A DNA stretch of 64,000 nt, taken from positions 62,001 to 126,000 of the forward strand of contig NZ_AULB01000026.1 of the NCBI RefSeq assembly GCF_000425065.1. The letters are read 5' to 3'. This DNA comes from Actinomadura rifamycini DSM 43936. GTDB taxonomy: Bacteria; Actinomycetota; Actinomycetes; Streptosporangiales; Streptosporangiaceae. Each line of letters opens with the position of its first letter. Position 1 is the stretch's first letter. A program made the translations under genes and the position numbers. The notes beneath the pieces were generated by a model. That model saw only the letters and a program-made list of their open reading frames with translations, did not search any database and was not told the DNA's origin. Shown one piece after another: positions 43,051 through 52,017 of this stretch.

Positions 43051-45107
43051 GTCTCTGCTTTCGGGTTCTGGACGGCCGGTGGCGTCGGGTCGGTCGTGAG
43101 GGCGGTGAGGAGCTCGGACACGGCGACGGGGTCCACGTCGCCCCACCGCGCCTGCCGCGCGCCCACCAGGAGGACGGCGTGGAGCTCCTGCTCCGCGTAC
43201 CGGTGGGGATGCCTGACGTGGATCCCGGGTTCGAACGTGACCATCAGTGCGTGCCCGTCGGGTGTCGTGCGGTGCAGCTGCCGCTGCCGGACCATGCGCA
43301 GCGGCGGGGCCGGGAGGCTCCAGCCGCGCGCGGTCAGCGCGACGATCCGGCCGGTCGGGACCCTGGTGCCGCGGAGCCGGCCCAGCGACACCGACGCCCG
43401 CTCGCCGTCGGTCAGGACATGGGCGGGACGGGCGAGCTGCGCGAACGGCTGCGACACGGCGTGCCCGGCGAAGACGTCGGCCCACGCCTCGGCGCCGTCC
43501 AGGCGGACCGGGTGCGGCAGCGTGATCCGGGCGCCCTCCGGCGGGACGAACGGGACGCCCCGGACATCGGCGAACGCGCCGTCGTCCAGGACGCGGAACG
43601 CCGCCGAACCGTCCGGGCCGGGCGGGCTCGCGGACCAGACGAGCCGCCGGGCGAGGCGTCCGAGCAGCGGATGCGCGACGAGCACCTCGCGGAACTCGTC
43701 CACCGCCCACGAACGCCCGGACAGCATCGCCTCTTCGAGGCGTCCCGCCTGCTCGGCGAGGACGGCGCGGACGTCGTCCGCGGGGGCGTCCGGGCCGAGC
43801 CGCGGGACCAGCCGGTCCGCGAGCTGCGCGGGCGTCAGCCCGCGGACCCGCGCGGCCGTGCCGAGCCGGTCCCGCGCGGCGGCGCGCAGCTCCGCGGCGG
43901 CCGCGGTGCGGGCGAGCCGGTCCAGGTGGGCGGGGGCGTCGTCCGGCGCCATCACGGCCAGCACCTCGACGGCCTCGTGCCCGGCCCCCGGCGGGACCGC
44001 CGCGTCGTCCCAGCCGCCCATCTCGCGGGCGAGCCGCGCGGCCGTCCGGCCGTCGCCGAGCCGCTGCAGCGCGTACCGGACGTCCGGCGCGGCCCAGCGG
44101 CCGTCCGCGCGGTCCCGGTGCTCGTACAGGGCCCAGGCGAGGTCGGCGAGGGACGCGCGGTCGAGGCGGGTGAGGACCTGCTCGCAGCCCCCGTACGGCT
44201 CCTCGACCGTCGACATCCGCAGCATCGTGACCAGGGCCCGGACCGCCGGGACGGGCAGCGCCGCGGCCCGCCCGCGCAGCAGCACCCGCGGGAGCCGCTC
44301 GCGGACGAACGCCTCGTCCGGTTCGGGCGGCGGGTCGGGGCACTGCAGCAAGGGGTCGAGGCCGAGCGCCTCCACCGCCGCGGCGGCCTCCGCGCCGTAC
44401 TCCCGCGCCGCCGCGACGACGCACCGGACGCCGTGCACCCGCGCGATCAGCGCCAGCGCCCGTCCGGCCCGGTCGCGCTCGGGGCCGGGGTCGCGCAGCG
44501 CGTCCGGGACGACGAACACCGCGGCGTCCCGGCCGTGGCACATGAACCAGACGCGGGCCTGGTCCGCGCGGGCGGAGTCGCCGTCCAGCGCGCCGACCAT
44601 GACGCGGGCGACGGCGGCGTCCCGGAAGGGCGCGAGAGCCGTCACGAGGCCGTGCCGCTCGGCCGCGCGGAGCAGCAGCGCGAGCGCCGCGAGGCCGCGG
44701 CGGGCCGCGATCCGCAGGAGGGCCGCCTCGGACTCCGCGCCGGACCAGGCGTCGAAGTACCGCTCGTCCCGGAGCAGCTCCCGCGCGAGATCGTCCGGGC
44801 CGCGCATGACCAGCCAGTAGTACTCGCGGCGCGACCCGGCCGGGTCGCCGCGGAGGCGTTCCGCGACCTCCGCCCAGTCGGTGGCGGCGGGCGGCGCCGG
44901 CAGCAGGTCGTGCAGGGCGGCGTCCGGCACGGCCTCCCACCCCTGCCGCAGCCCGAGCGGCCACGCTTCGGCGGGCGGCGCCGCCGGGGCCTCCAGCCCG
45001 CGCAGGACGACCGGCTCCCCGGCGCGCGCCGCCCGGGCCCAGGGCGGGTCGGCGAGCAGGGGCGGGAGGGCCCGCGGGGCGGCGTCCGGCACGGGGGGAG
45101 CGTCCAT
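43047..45107 (-). CDS. DUF4132 protein, copy B (second in operon), internally shortened
   Basis: A 686-residue paralogue. It shares the N-terminal PPWARAARAGEPVVLRGLEA motif and the LAWALYEHRDRADGRWAAPD, LEEAMLSGRSWAVDEF, LLGRLARRLVWSAS and LPHPVRLD blocks. The roughly 75-residue segment between LADRLVP and LExAM in the other two copies (MTLDYG...FDE...LPKPG...LAPAAY) is reduced to about 20 residues here. If that segment is catalytic or binds a ligand, copy B would be an inactive or regulatory subunit. It is joined to copy A by TGATG and to copy C by ATGA. Confidence 0.87.
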   Translation of the reverse strand: MDAPPVPDAAPRALPPLLADPPWARAARAGEPVVLRGLEAPAAPPAEAWPLGLRQGWEAVPDAALHDLLPAPPAATDWAEVAERLRGDPAGSRREYYWLVMRGPDDLARELLRDERYFDAWSGAESEAALLRIAARRGLAALALLLRAAERHGLVTALAPFRDAAVARVMVGALDGDSARADQARVWFMCHGRDAAVFVVPDALRDPGPERDRAGRALALIARVHGVRCVVAAAREYGAEAAAAVEALGLDPLLQCPDPPPEPDEAFVRERLPRVLLRGRAAALPVPAVRALVTMLRMSTVEEPYGGCEQVLTRLDRASLADLAWALYEHRDRADGRWAAPDVRYALQRLGDGRTAARLAREMGGWDDAAVPPGAGHEAVEVLAVMAPDDAPAHLDRLARTAAAAELRAAARDRLGTAARVRGLTPAQLADRLVPRLGPDAPADDVRAVLAEQAGRLEEAMLSGRSWAVDEFREVLVAHPLLGRLARRLVWSASPPGPDGSAAFRVLDDGAFADVRGVPFVPPEGARITLPHPVRLDGAEAWADVFAGHAVSQPFAQLARPAHVLTDGERASVSLGRLRGTRVPTGRIVALTARGWSLPAPPLRMVRQRQLHRTTPDGHALMVTFEPGIHVRHPHRYAEQELHAVLLVGARQARWGDVDPVAVSELLTALTTDPTPPAVQNPKAET

Positions 45108-47329
45108 CACGCGTCCCGGTCCGCTCCGGTCAGCTTCGTCAGCGCGGCGAGCACCTCCGACGCCAGGACGGGCCCGAACTCGTCGAGCGTGAGGGGGCTC
45201 CCGTACCGGGAGGCGCCGAGCCGCACCTGGGCGATCTCCTGGACGGGCGCGTCCTCGGGGGTGAGGACGCGGATGCCCGGCTCGATGTGGACGGTGACGA
45301 ACCGGTCCTTCACCAGTTCGAGCGAGACGTCCCGCTGGTACCCGCCGGTCTCCTTCGCCCCGAAGACCCAGCCCGCGCGGACGAGCCCGAAGATCGGCCC
45401 GTTCGGGACGCGCGCGCCCTCGAACCGGGCCAGCCGCGACGCCGCCCGCTCGTCCGGCGCGGGCTCGTGCACGACCCGTCCGAGCTGGGGGAACGGCTGG
45501 AGGATCTCGTAGTCGGCGAACACCTCGGCCCAGCCCGCGCGGTCCTTGACCAGCAGCGGGTGCGGGAGCGTGACCGAGGCGTCCGCGGGGAGGGCGAACG
45601 CGTCGTCGCGGACGTCGGCGAACGTGCCGTCCTCCGCGATGCGGAACGGGTCGGGCCCGGCGGACCAGACGAGCCGGCGGGCGAGGTGCCGCATCAGCGG
45701 ATGCTCCGCGAGCACCTCGCGGAACTCGTCCGCCGCCCACGACCGTCCGGTGACCATCGCCCGCTCCAGCCGGGTGATCTGGTCGGCGGCGACGTCCCGG
45801 ACCTCCTTCCTGAGGTCGCCGAACCGCCGGTACGCGGCCGGGGCGAGGGCGCCGTCGTCCTTCGCGCCCGGCTTCGGGAGCGTCGCGCGCCGCTCGCCGC
45901 TCCCGTCGAGCACGTACGGTTCGAGTTCCTCGTCGAACCCGACGCGGAAGCGGCGCGGCCCGTAGTCGAGCGTCATCCCGCCGTCGGCGTCGAGGCCGAA
46001 GTCCGGGACGAGCCGGTCCGCGAGCTGCTCGGTCGTGATGCCCTGCCTCTGAGCGACGGCCTGCAGCCGCCAGTGCGCGTGCACCTGCATCCGCTTGACG
46101 TCGGCCGCCTTGCGCGCGAGCCGGTCGAGGTGCCGCAGCGTGTCGGGGGAGTCGATCGCCGTCAGCACGTCCAGCGCCCGCAGCCCGCCCGAATAGACCC
46201 GGTTCTTGCTCCACCGGACCATCGCCGCCGCGAGCCGCGCGGCCGTTTCGGCGTCCCCGAGCCGCTGCACCGCGTACTCGGTGCCCGGCGACGCCCAAGC
46301 GTTCGGGACGTACCCCTCCGCGAGGTACATCGCCCAGGCGAGTTCCGCGAGCGACGCGGGATCGAGGTGCTCGAAGACCTGCTCGCAGCCCGCGTACGGG
46401 TCCTTGACCGAGGAGATCCGCAGCATCGTCACGAGGTTCCGGACCGCCGGCACCGGCAGGGCCGCCTCCCGGCCGCGCAGCAGCACCGGCGGCAGCTTCT
46501 CGCGGACGAACTCCTCGTCGGGCTCCGGCAGCGGATCGGGGAACCGGTCGAGGGGGTCGAGGCCGAGCGCCTCCATTCCCGCGACGGCCTCGTCGCCGTA
46601 CTCCCGCGCCGCTGCGAGGACGCAGTCACCGCCGTGCTCGCGGACGATGACCGCGATGGCCTCCTCGGCGTGCGTCCGCTTCGGGCCGGGCTTGCGCAGC
46701 GCCTCCGGGACGAGGAACGGTACCGCCGCCGGACCGTGCCACGCCGCCCAGGCGCGCCCCGCCGCCTCGTTCCGCTTCCAGCCCTTCAGCATGAACTGGG
46801 CGGTCGCGTCGTCGACGAACGGGACCAGCGCCTCCGCGCAGGTGATGTGCTCCTTCGCGGCGTGCAGGAGCAGCCGGTGCGCGGCGAGCCCGTGCCGGGC
46901 GGCGACCCGTTTGAGGTCGTCGACGTACACCCAGCCGGAATGGTCGTCGAAGTACCGCTCGTCCGCGAGCAGCTCGACGGCCAGGTCGTCCGGCCCGTCC
47001 AGGACCAGCCAGCGCCACCGGATGCTGCGGTCCCCGCCGCGCAGGCCCTCCAGGGCCTCGCCGCCGCGGTAGTAGTCGGCGATCGCCTCCCAGTCGACGT
47101 CGTCCGGGACGGGCGTCTCCGACGCCCCGTACGGGCTCGGCGCGCTCGCGAACTCCTCCCGCAGCCCGGGCGGCCACGACTCGGCGGCGGGCGCCTTCGG
47201 GCGCTTCAGGCCCTTCACGACGATCGGTTCGGCGGGCGGCGGCGTCCGGCGGCGGGTCCACGGAGGCTCGGCCAGCAGGGCCGGGACATCGCTCGCGGCG
47301 GCCTCGGGGACGCGGGGTGTTTCCGGCAT
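45107..47329 (-). CDS. DUF4132 protein, copy A (first in operon)
   Basis: A 740-residue DUF4132 protein with MPETPRVPEAAASDVPALLA, then PPWTRRRTPPPAEPIVVKGL at the start. The complete core is present: TTEQLADRLVPDFGLDADGG, MTLDYGPRRFRVGFDEELEP, LPKPGAKDDGALAPAAYRRF, LERAMVTGRSWAADEF and MRHLARRLVWSAG. Start 47329 is chosen because the N terminus then aligns with the other two copies; an ATG at 47398 in frame would add 23 unrelated residues. It is the first of three coupled genes, and shares a 125-bp upstream region with the PhoX-like gene. Confidence 0.88.
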   Translation of the reverse strand: MPETPRVPEAAASDVPALLAEPPWTRRRTPPPAEPIVVKGLKRPKAPAAESWPPGLREEFASAPSPYGASETPVPDDVDWEAIADYYRGGEALEGLRGGDRSIRWRWLVLDGPDDLAVELLADERYFDDHSGWVYVDDLKRVAARHGLAAHRLLLHAAKEHITCAEALVPFVDDATAQFMLKGWKRNEAAGRAWAAWHGPAAVPFLVPEALRKPGPKRTHAEEAIAVIVREHGGDCVLAAAREYGDEAVAGMEALGLDPLDRFPDPLPEPDEEFVREKLPPVLLRGREAALPVPAVRNLVTMLRISSVKDPYAGCEQVFEHLDPASLAELAWAMYLAEGYVPNAWASPGTEYAVQRLGDAETAARLAAAMVRWSKNRVYSGGLRALDVLTAIDSPDTLRHLDRLARKAADVKRMQVHAHWRLQAVAQRQGITTEQLADRLVPDFGLDADGGMTLDYGPRRFRVGFDEELEPYVLDGSGERRATLPKPGAKDDGALAPAAYRRFGDLRKEVRDVAADQITRLERAMVTGRSWAADEFREVLAEHPLMRHLARRLVWSAGPDPFRIAEDGTFADVRDDAFALPADASVTLPHPLLVKDRAGWAEVFADYEILQPFPQLGRVVHEPAPDERAASRLARFEGARVPNGPIFGLVRAGWVFGAKETGGYQRDVSLELVKDRFVTVHIEPGIRVLTPEDAPVQEIAQVRLGASRYGSPLTLDEFGPVLASEVLAALTKLTGADRDA

Positions 47330-47454
47330 CGTTTCCGTTTCATGGTCGGGTCCGGCGGCGACAAAGTGAGCAGGCGGTCGCACACCGTGGGAGATCATGC
47401 AGATTACGACGACCGGGTGACAGCGGATCGTTCCGTGGAAATGGGGATTCGGGC

Positions 47455-48843
47455 ATGGCAGTGACGCGTCGGCAGGTCCTCGCGGGGACGGGCACGTTCG
47501 GAGCGGGCATCGCGGTCATCGGCGCCGTCGACCACCTGTTCGGCGGCACCACGTTCGGGGACGGCGCCGACGCCGTCGTCGGCCCCGCCCGCGAGACCGG
47601 GTACGGGCCGCTCGTCCCCGACCCGGACGGCCTGCTCGACCTGCCGCGCGGCTTCCGGTACACCGTCGTGTCCCGCGAGGGCGACCCGCTGCGGTCGGGG
47701 GAGGGCCCGGTCCCGGGCCACTTCGACGGCATGGCCGCGTTCCCCGCGCGCGGCCGGAACGTCCGGCTCGTCCGCAACCACGAGAACCGGCAGGACGCCG
47801 AACGGCGCGTCCCCGTCGTCCACGGCCTCACCTACGACCCCGAGGGCCCGGGCGGCTGCACCGTCGTCGAGGTCGACGCGGCCCACCGGGTCCGCGAGGA
47901 GCGCGTCGCGATCGCCGGGACGGCCGTGAACTGCGCCGGCGGCCCCACCCCCTGGCGGAGCTGGCTGACCTGCGAGGAGACCGAGGACAAAGCGGGCGAC
48001 AACGGCTACACCAAGGACCACGGCTTCGTCTTCGAGGTCGACCCCAACCAGCACGGCCGCACCGTCCCCGAGCCGCTCACCGGCCTCGGCCGGTTCCAGC
48101 ACGAGGCCGTCGCGATCGACCCGCGCGACGGCACCGTCTACGAGACCGAGGACGCGTTCGACGAACCGTTCGGCCTGTTCTACCGGTTCCTCCCGAAGAA
48201 CCCGCGCGGCGGCTTCGGCAGCCTCCGCGCCGGCGGGCGCCTCGAAGCCCTGCGCGTCCCCGACGTCCCGGACCTCTCCGTCGTCCAGGAACCCGGCACG
48301 GTGTTCGAGCACGTCGAGTGGGTGGAGGTCCCCGATCCGCTCGCCCGCGAGACGCCCGTCCGCCTCCAGGACTTCGGCACCGGCGTCACCCACGCGCAGA
48401 AGCTCGAGGGCTGCTACTGGAGCGGCGACCGCGTCCACTTCGTGTCCAGCTACGCCCGCAGCGAGGAAGGCTCCCACGCCGACCACTACGGGCAGGTCTG
48501 GTCGTACGAGCCGCACGCCGGCCGCCTCACGCTCGTGATCGTCTTCGGCCCCGGCGCGGACACCGGAACCCCCGGCGACGCGCCCGACAACATCTGCACG
48601 GCCCCGCAGGGCGGCCTGATGATCTGCGAGGACGGCGACGGCGCCCAGCACGTCTTCGGCGTGACCCGCCGCCGCACCGTCTACCCGATGGCCCGCAACC
48701 GCCAGAACATCGGCGGCACCGGCACCCCCGAATGGGGCGAGTTCGCCGGCATCACCTTCGCCCCCGACGCCCGCACCATGTTCGTCAACGTCTACACCCC
48801 CGGCACCACCTTCGCCATAACCGGCCCCTGGCACCCCCTCTGA
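47455..48843 (+). CDS. PhoX/DUF839-type secreted phosphatase-like protein
   Basis: A 462-residue exported protein. The N terminus VTRRQVLAGTGTFGAGIAVI is a twin-arginine signal, so it is exported folded. The body matches the PhoX/DUF839 beta-propeller: PRGFRYTVVSREGDPL, HFDGMAAFP, LVRNHEN, GGPTPWRSWLTCEET, HGFVFEVDP, GRFQHEAVAIDP, DAPDNICTAPQGGLMICEDG and EFAGITFAPDARTMFVNV. PhoX enzymes are calcium/iron alkaline phosphatases; phosphatase activity here is inferred. No phosphate box was recognised. It is divergent from the DUF4132 operon. Confidence 0.9.
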   Translation: MAVTRRQVLAGTGTFGAGIAVIGAVDHLFGGTTFGDGADAVVGPARETGYGPLVPDPDGLLDLPRGFRYTVVSREGDPLRSGEGPVPGHFDGMAAFPARGRNVRLVRNHENRQDAERRVPVVHGLTYDPEGPGGCTVVEVDAAHRVREERVAIAGTAVNCAGGPTPWRSWLTCEETEDKAGDNGYTKDHGFVFEVDPNQHGRTVPEPLTGLGRFQHEAVAIDPRDGTVYETEDAFDEPFGLFYRFLPKNPRGGFGSLRAGGRLEALRVPDVPDLSVVQEPGTVFEHVEWVEVPDPLARETPVRLQDFGTGVTHAQKLEGCYWSGDRVHFVSSYARSEEGSHADHYGQVWSYEPHAGRLTLVIVFGPGADTGTPGDAPDNICTAPQGGLMICEDGDGAQHVFGVTRRRTVYPMARNRQNIGGTGTPEWGEFAGITFAPDARTMFVNVYTPGTTFAITGPWHPL

Positions 48844-49013
48844 CCCCGGCGCCCACCCGCGCGGGCGCCCCCGAGCAGGCCGTGGGGCGTTCCGCGCGCG
48901 TCGGCCGCCCGCCGCGCGCGTGGTGGCCGGGCGGGTGTCCCTGCGTGGGGGCGGGACTTCCCCCGCGCGGCCGTAGGGCGCTCGGGGCCCGGAGGCCGTG
49001 CGGGAGGGGTGGG

Positions 49014-49952
49014 TCAGATTCGGCGGAGGCGGACTCGTCGGACCGCGTGGTGCTTGTCCTTGTGGAGGACGAGCGTGGCGCGGGCGCGGGTCGGGAGGAT
49101 GTTCGACACGAGGTTCATCTCGTTGACGTCGCGCCACACGCGCTGCGCGAACGCGGCCGTCTCGTCCTCGTCCAGTTCGCTCGCGTACTTGTGGAAGTAG
49201 GAGCGCGGGTCGGTGAAGGCGGTGCGGCGCAGGGCGAAGAACCGGTCGATGTACCACTGCCGGATGTCCTCGACCCGGGCGTCCACGTAGATGGAGAAGT
49301 CGAAGAAGTCGGACACGCCGAGGGCGCCGGGCGGCGGCGGCTGGAGGACGTTCAGGCCCTCGACGATCAGGATGTCGGGGCGCCGCACGGTCTGCCGGGC
49401 GTCCGGGACGATGTCGTACTCCAGGTGCGAGTACACCGGGATCGACGCCTCCTCCGCGCCCGCCTTGATCGACGAGACGAACCGGACGAGCGCCCGCCGG
49501 TCGTACGACTCCGGGAACCCCTTCCGCTCCATCATGCCGCGCTCGGTCAAAATCGCGTTCGGATGGAGGAAACTGTCGGTCGTGACCAGCTCCACGCTCG
49601 GGTGCTCGGGCCAGCGGGCCAGTAGCGTGCGCAGCAGCCGCGACGTCGTCGACTTCCCGACCGCGACGCTGCCCGCCACACCGATGATGAACGGTGTGGG
49701 CTTCACCTCGTCCCCGAGGAACTCGCTGACGGTGCCGCGCAGTCCGGTGTCGGCGAGGAAGAACAGGTTCAGCAGCCGGGACAGCGGCAGGTAGACCTCC
49801 TCGACCTCGGTGATGTCGATCGGGTCCCGCACGCCGCGCAGGGCGTCCAGCTCGCCGGCCGTCAGCGGCAGCGGCGTGCTCTCGCGCAGCCGGCGCCACG
49901 CGTCGCGGGAGAGTTCCACATAGGGGCTCGGCACGCCGTCCCATCCGTTCAT
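49014..49952 (-). CDS. coaA: Type I pantothenate kinase
   Basis: Phosphorylates pantothenate, the first step of coenzyme A synthesis. The 312-residue protein has the P-loop GVAGSVAVGKST at 91-102, the LVTTDSFLHPN segment, RKGFPESYDRRAL and PVYSHLEYDIV, and VEGLNVLQ, all typical of bacterial type I PanK. The ATG lies at 49952. It stands next to glmS on the opposite strand, an arrangement common in actinomycetes. Confidence 0.96.
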   Translation of the reverse strand: MNGWDGVPSPYVELSRDAWRRLRESTPLPLTAGELDALRGVRDPIDITEVEEVYLPLSRLLNLFFLADTGLRGTVSEFLGDEVKPTPFIIGVAGSVAVGKSTTSRLLRTLLARWPEHPSVELVTTDSFLHPNAILTERGMMERKGFPESYDRRALVRFVSSIKAGAEEASIPVYSHLEYDIVPDARQTVRRPDILIVEGLNVLQPPPPGALGVSDFFDFSIYVDARVEDIRQWYIDRFFALRRTAFTDPRSYFHKYASELDEDETAAFAQRVWRDVNEMNLVSNILPTRARATLVLHKDKHHAVRRVRLRRI

Positions 49953-50074
49953 GCCAGTAACGTAACGGCCTGTTCAGGTCCGTTCCGGGATTTCATCGGG
50001 CGTCCACGCTAGCGTCACCCTCCTACGGCGGACGCAGGTAGGGCGGACGTCGCGCAGCGAATAGAGTTGCGGCC

Positions 50075-51919
50075 ATGTGCGGAATCGTGGGGTACGTAGG
50101 CGCGCGGTCGGCGCTCGACGTCGTCGTCGAGGGGCTCGCCCGGCTGGAGTACCGGGGCTACGACTCGGCCGGTGTGGCCGTGCTGGCCGACGGGAAGCTG
50201 ACGACGGCCAAGCGCGCGGGCAAGCTGGTGAACCTGCGCGGGGCGCTGGAGGAGGAGCCGCCGCCGGACAGTACGCTCGGGATGGGCCACACCCGGTGGG
50301 CGACGCACGGGGCGCCGACGGACCGCAACGCGCACCCGCACGTCGACTGCACCGGCTCGGTCGCCGTGATCCACAACGGGATCATCGAGAACTTCGCGGC
50401 GCTGCGCGCCGAACTGGCCGAGGCCGGGCACGGGCTGGAGTCCGACACCGACACCGAGGCCGTCGCGCACCTGCTGGAGGACGAGCTGAAGGGCGGCGGC
50501 GGCCTCGCCGACGCGATGCGCCGCGTCTGCCGCCGCCTGGAGGGCGCGTTCACGCTCGTCGCGATGCACACCGGCGACCCCGACCTGGTCGTCGGCGCCC
50601 GCCGCAACTCGCCGCTGGTCGTCGGCGTGGGGGACGGCGAGAACTTCCTCGCCAGCGACGTCGCCGCGTTCATCGCGCACACCCGCGACGCGATCGAGCT
50701 CGGCCAGGACCAGGTCGTCGAGCTGCGCGCCGGCGGCGTGACGGTCACCGACTTCGAGGGCCGCCCCGCCGAGGTCAACGAGTACCACGTCGACTGGGAC
50801 GTGTCGGCCGCCGAGAAGGGCGGCTACGACTACTTCATGCTCAAGGAGATCGCCGAGCAGCCCCGCGCGGTCGCCGACACGCTCCTCGGCCGCATCGGCA
50901 CCGACGGGCGCCTGCACCTGGACGAGATGCGCCTCGGCGACCGGGAGCTCCGCGAGGTCGACAAGGTCGTCATCGTGGCGTGCGGCACCGCCAACCACGC
51001 CGGGATGATCGCCAAGTACGCGATCGAGCACTGGGCCGGCCTGCCGTGCGAGGTCGAGCTGGCGCACGAGTTCCGCTACCGGGACGCGATCCTGTCGCCG
51101 ACCACGCTGGTCATCGCGATCTCCCAGTCGGGCGAGACGATGGACACGCTGATGGCCGTCCGGCACGCCCGCGAGCAGAAGGCGAAGCTGCTCGCGGTCT
51201 GCAACGTCAACGGCTCGACGCTGCCGCGCGAGTGCGACGGCGTCCTCTACACGCACGCGGGCCCCGAGATCGCCGTCGCGTCGACGAAGGCGTTCCTCAC
51301 CCAGCTCGTCGCCGTCTACCTGATCGCCCTCTACCTCGCGCAGGTCCGGGGCACCAAGTGGGGCGACGAGGTGTTCGCGATGATCCAGCTCCTGGAGCGG
51401 ATGCCCGAGAAGGTGGACAAGGTCCTCGAGACGATGGAGCCGGTCCGCGAGCTGGCCCGCTCCCTCGCGGGCGAGCGGTGCGTCCTGTTCCTCGGACGGC
51501 ACGTGGGCTTCCCCGTCGCGCTCGAAGGGGCCCTCAAGCTCAAGGAACTCGCGTACATGCACGCGGAGGGCTTCGCCGCCGGGGAGCTCAAGCACGGCCC
51601 GATCGCCCTCATCGAGGAGGGCCTGCCGGTCGTGGTGATCGTCCCGCCGCGCGCCCGCGACGTCCTGCACGACAAGATCGTGTCGAACATCCAGGAGATC
51701 CGCGCGCGGGGCGCCCGCACGATCGTGATCGCCGAGGACGGCGACGAGTCGGTCGAGCCGTACGCGGACACGCTGATCCGGCTCCCCGCCGTCCCGACCC
51801 TGCTGCAGCCGCTCGTCGCGACCGTCCCGCTGCAGGTGTTCGCGTGCGAACTCGCGACGGCGAAGGGCCACGACGTCGACCAGCCCCGCAACCTCGCGAA
51901 GTCCGTCACGGTCGAGTAG
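50075..51919 (+). CDS. glmS: Glutamine:fructose-6-phosphate aminotransferase (isomerising)
   Basis: Makes glucosamine-6-phosphate from fructose-6-phosphate and glutamine; glmM in this window takes the next step. The 614-residue protein has catalytic C2 (MCGIVGYVG) for glutaminase, RLEYRGYDSAG, GHTRWATHGAP and the two SIS domains with ISQSGETMDT, NVNGSTL, GPEIAVASTKAFLTQL and ELKHGPIALIEE. It ends DQPRNLAKSVTVE as expected. No glmS ribozyme was recognised in the 122-bp upstream region, in keeping with its restriction to Firmicutes and relatives. Confidence 0.97.
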   Translation: MCGIVGYVGARSALDVVVEGLARLEYRGYDSAGVAVLADGKLTTAKRAGKLVNLRGALEEEPPPDSTLGMGHTRWATHGAPTDRNAHPHVDCTGSVAVIHNGIIENFAALRAELAEAGHGLESDTDTEAVAHLLEDELKGGGGLADAMRRVCRRLEGAFTLVAMHTGDPDLVVGARRNSPLVVGVGDGENFLASDVAAFIAHTRDAIELGQDQVVELRAGGVTVTDFEGRPAEVNEYHVDWDVSAAEKGGYDYFMLKEIAEQPRAVADTLLGRIGTDGRLHLDEMRLGDRELREVDKVVIVACGTANHAGMIAKYAIEHWAGLPCEVELAHEFRYRDAILSPTTLVIAISQSGETMDTLMAVRHAREQKAKLLAVCNVNGSTLPRECDGVLYTHAGPEIAVASTKAFLTQLVAVYLIALYLAQVRGTKWGDEVFAMIQLLERMPEKVDKVLETMEPVRELARSLAGERCVLFLGRHVGFPVALEGALKLKELAYMHAEGFAAGELKHGPIALIEEGLPVVVIVPPRARDVLHDKIVSNIQEIRARGARTIVIAEDGDESVEPYADTLIRLPAVPTLLQPLVATVPLQVFACELATAKGHDVDQPRNLAKSVTVE

Positions 51920-51952
51920 GCCCCGCGCCGGGCGGGCCCACGTGAACCGGCA

Positions 51953-51981
51953 TTGACCTGACGTGAGGGCTGACGTTCAAT
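51953..51981 (+). promoter_or_regulatory. Candidate promoter of the DUF6082 gene
   Basis: TTGACC (51953-51958) and TTCAAT (51976-51981) have 17 bp between them. The spacer contains TGACGT twice (51959-51964 and 51971-51976), 12 bp apart on the same DNA face, which could be a regulator site. Confidence 0.4.
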
Positions 51982-52017
51982 CACTTTGTTGATCGGACAT
52001 CAATCCTTGCGGGGGTC

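Noticed and set aside
40093..44820. An open frame of about 1575 codons on the + strand across the methyltransferase and two DUF4132 genes
   Set aside because: It is antisense to genes with clear family motifs, has Arg/Gly/Ala-rich low-complexity translation and no start signal. GC-rich DNA keeps such frames open by chance.
40855..47329. DUF4132 triplet as an established phage-defence island
   Set aside because: No integrase, tRNA, restriction, toxin-antitoxin or other defence gene flanks it. Defence remains a hypothesis without sequence support.
48844..49013. Strong terminator between the PhoX-like and coaA genes
   Set aside because: Only a short GGCGCCC/GGGCGCC inverted repeat is present, in extremely GC-rich sequence where such pairs are expected by chance.
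49953..50074. glmS ribozyme in the leader
   Set aside because: The region is only 122 bp and lacks the conserved core; the ribozyme is known from Firmicutes and a few others, not actinomycetes.
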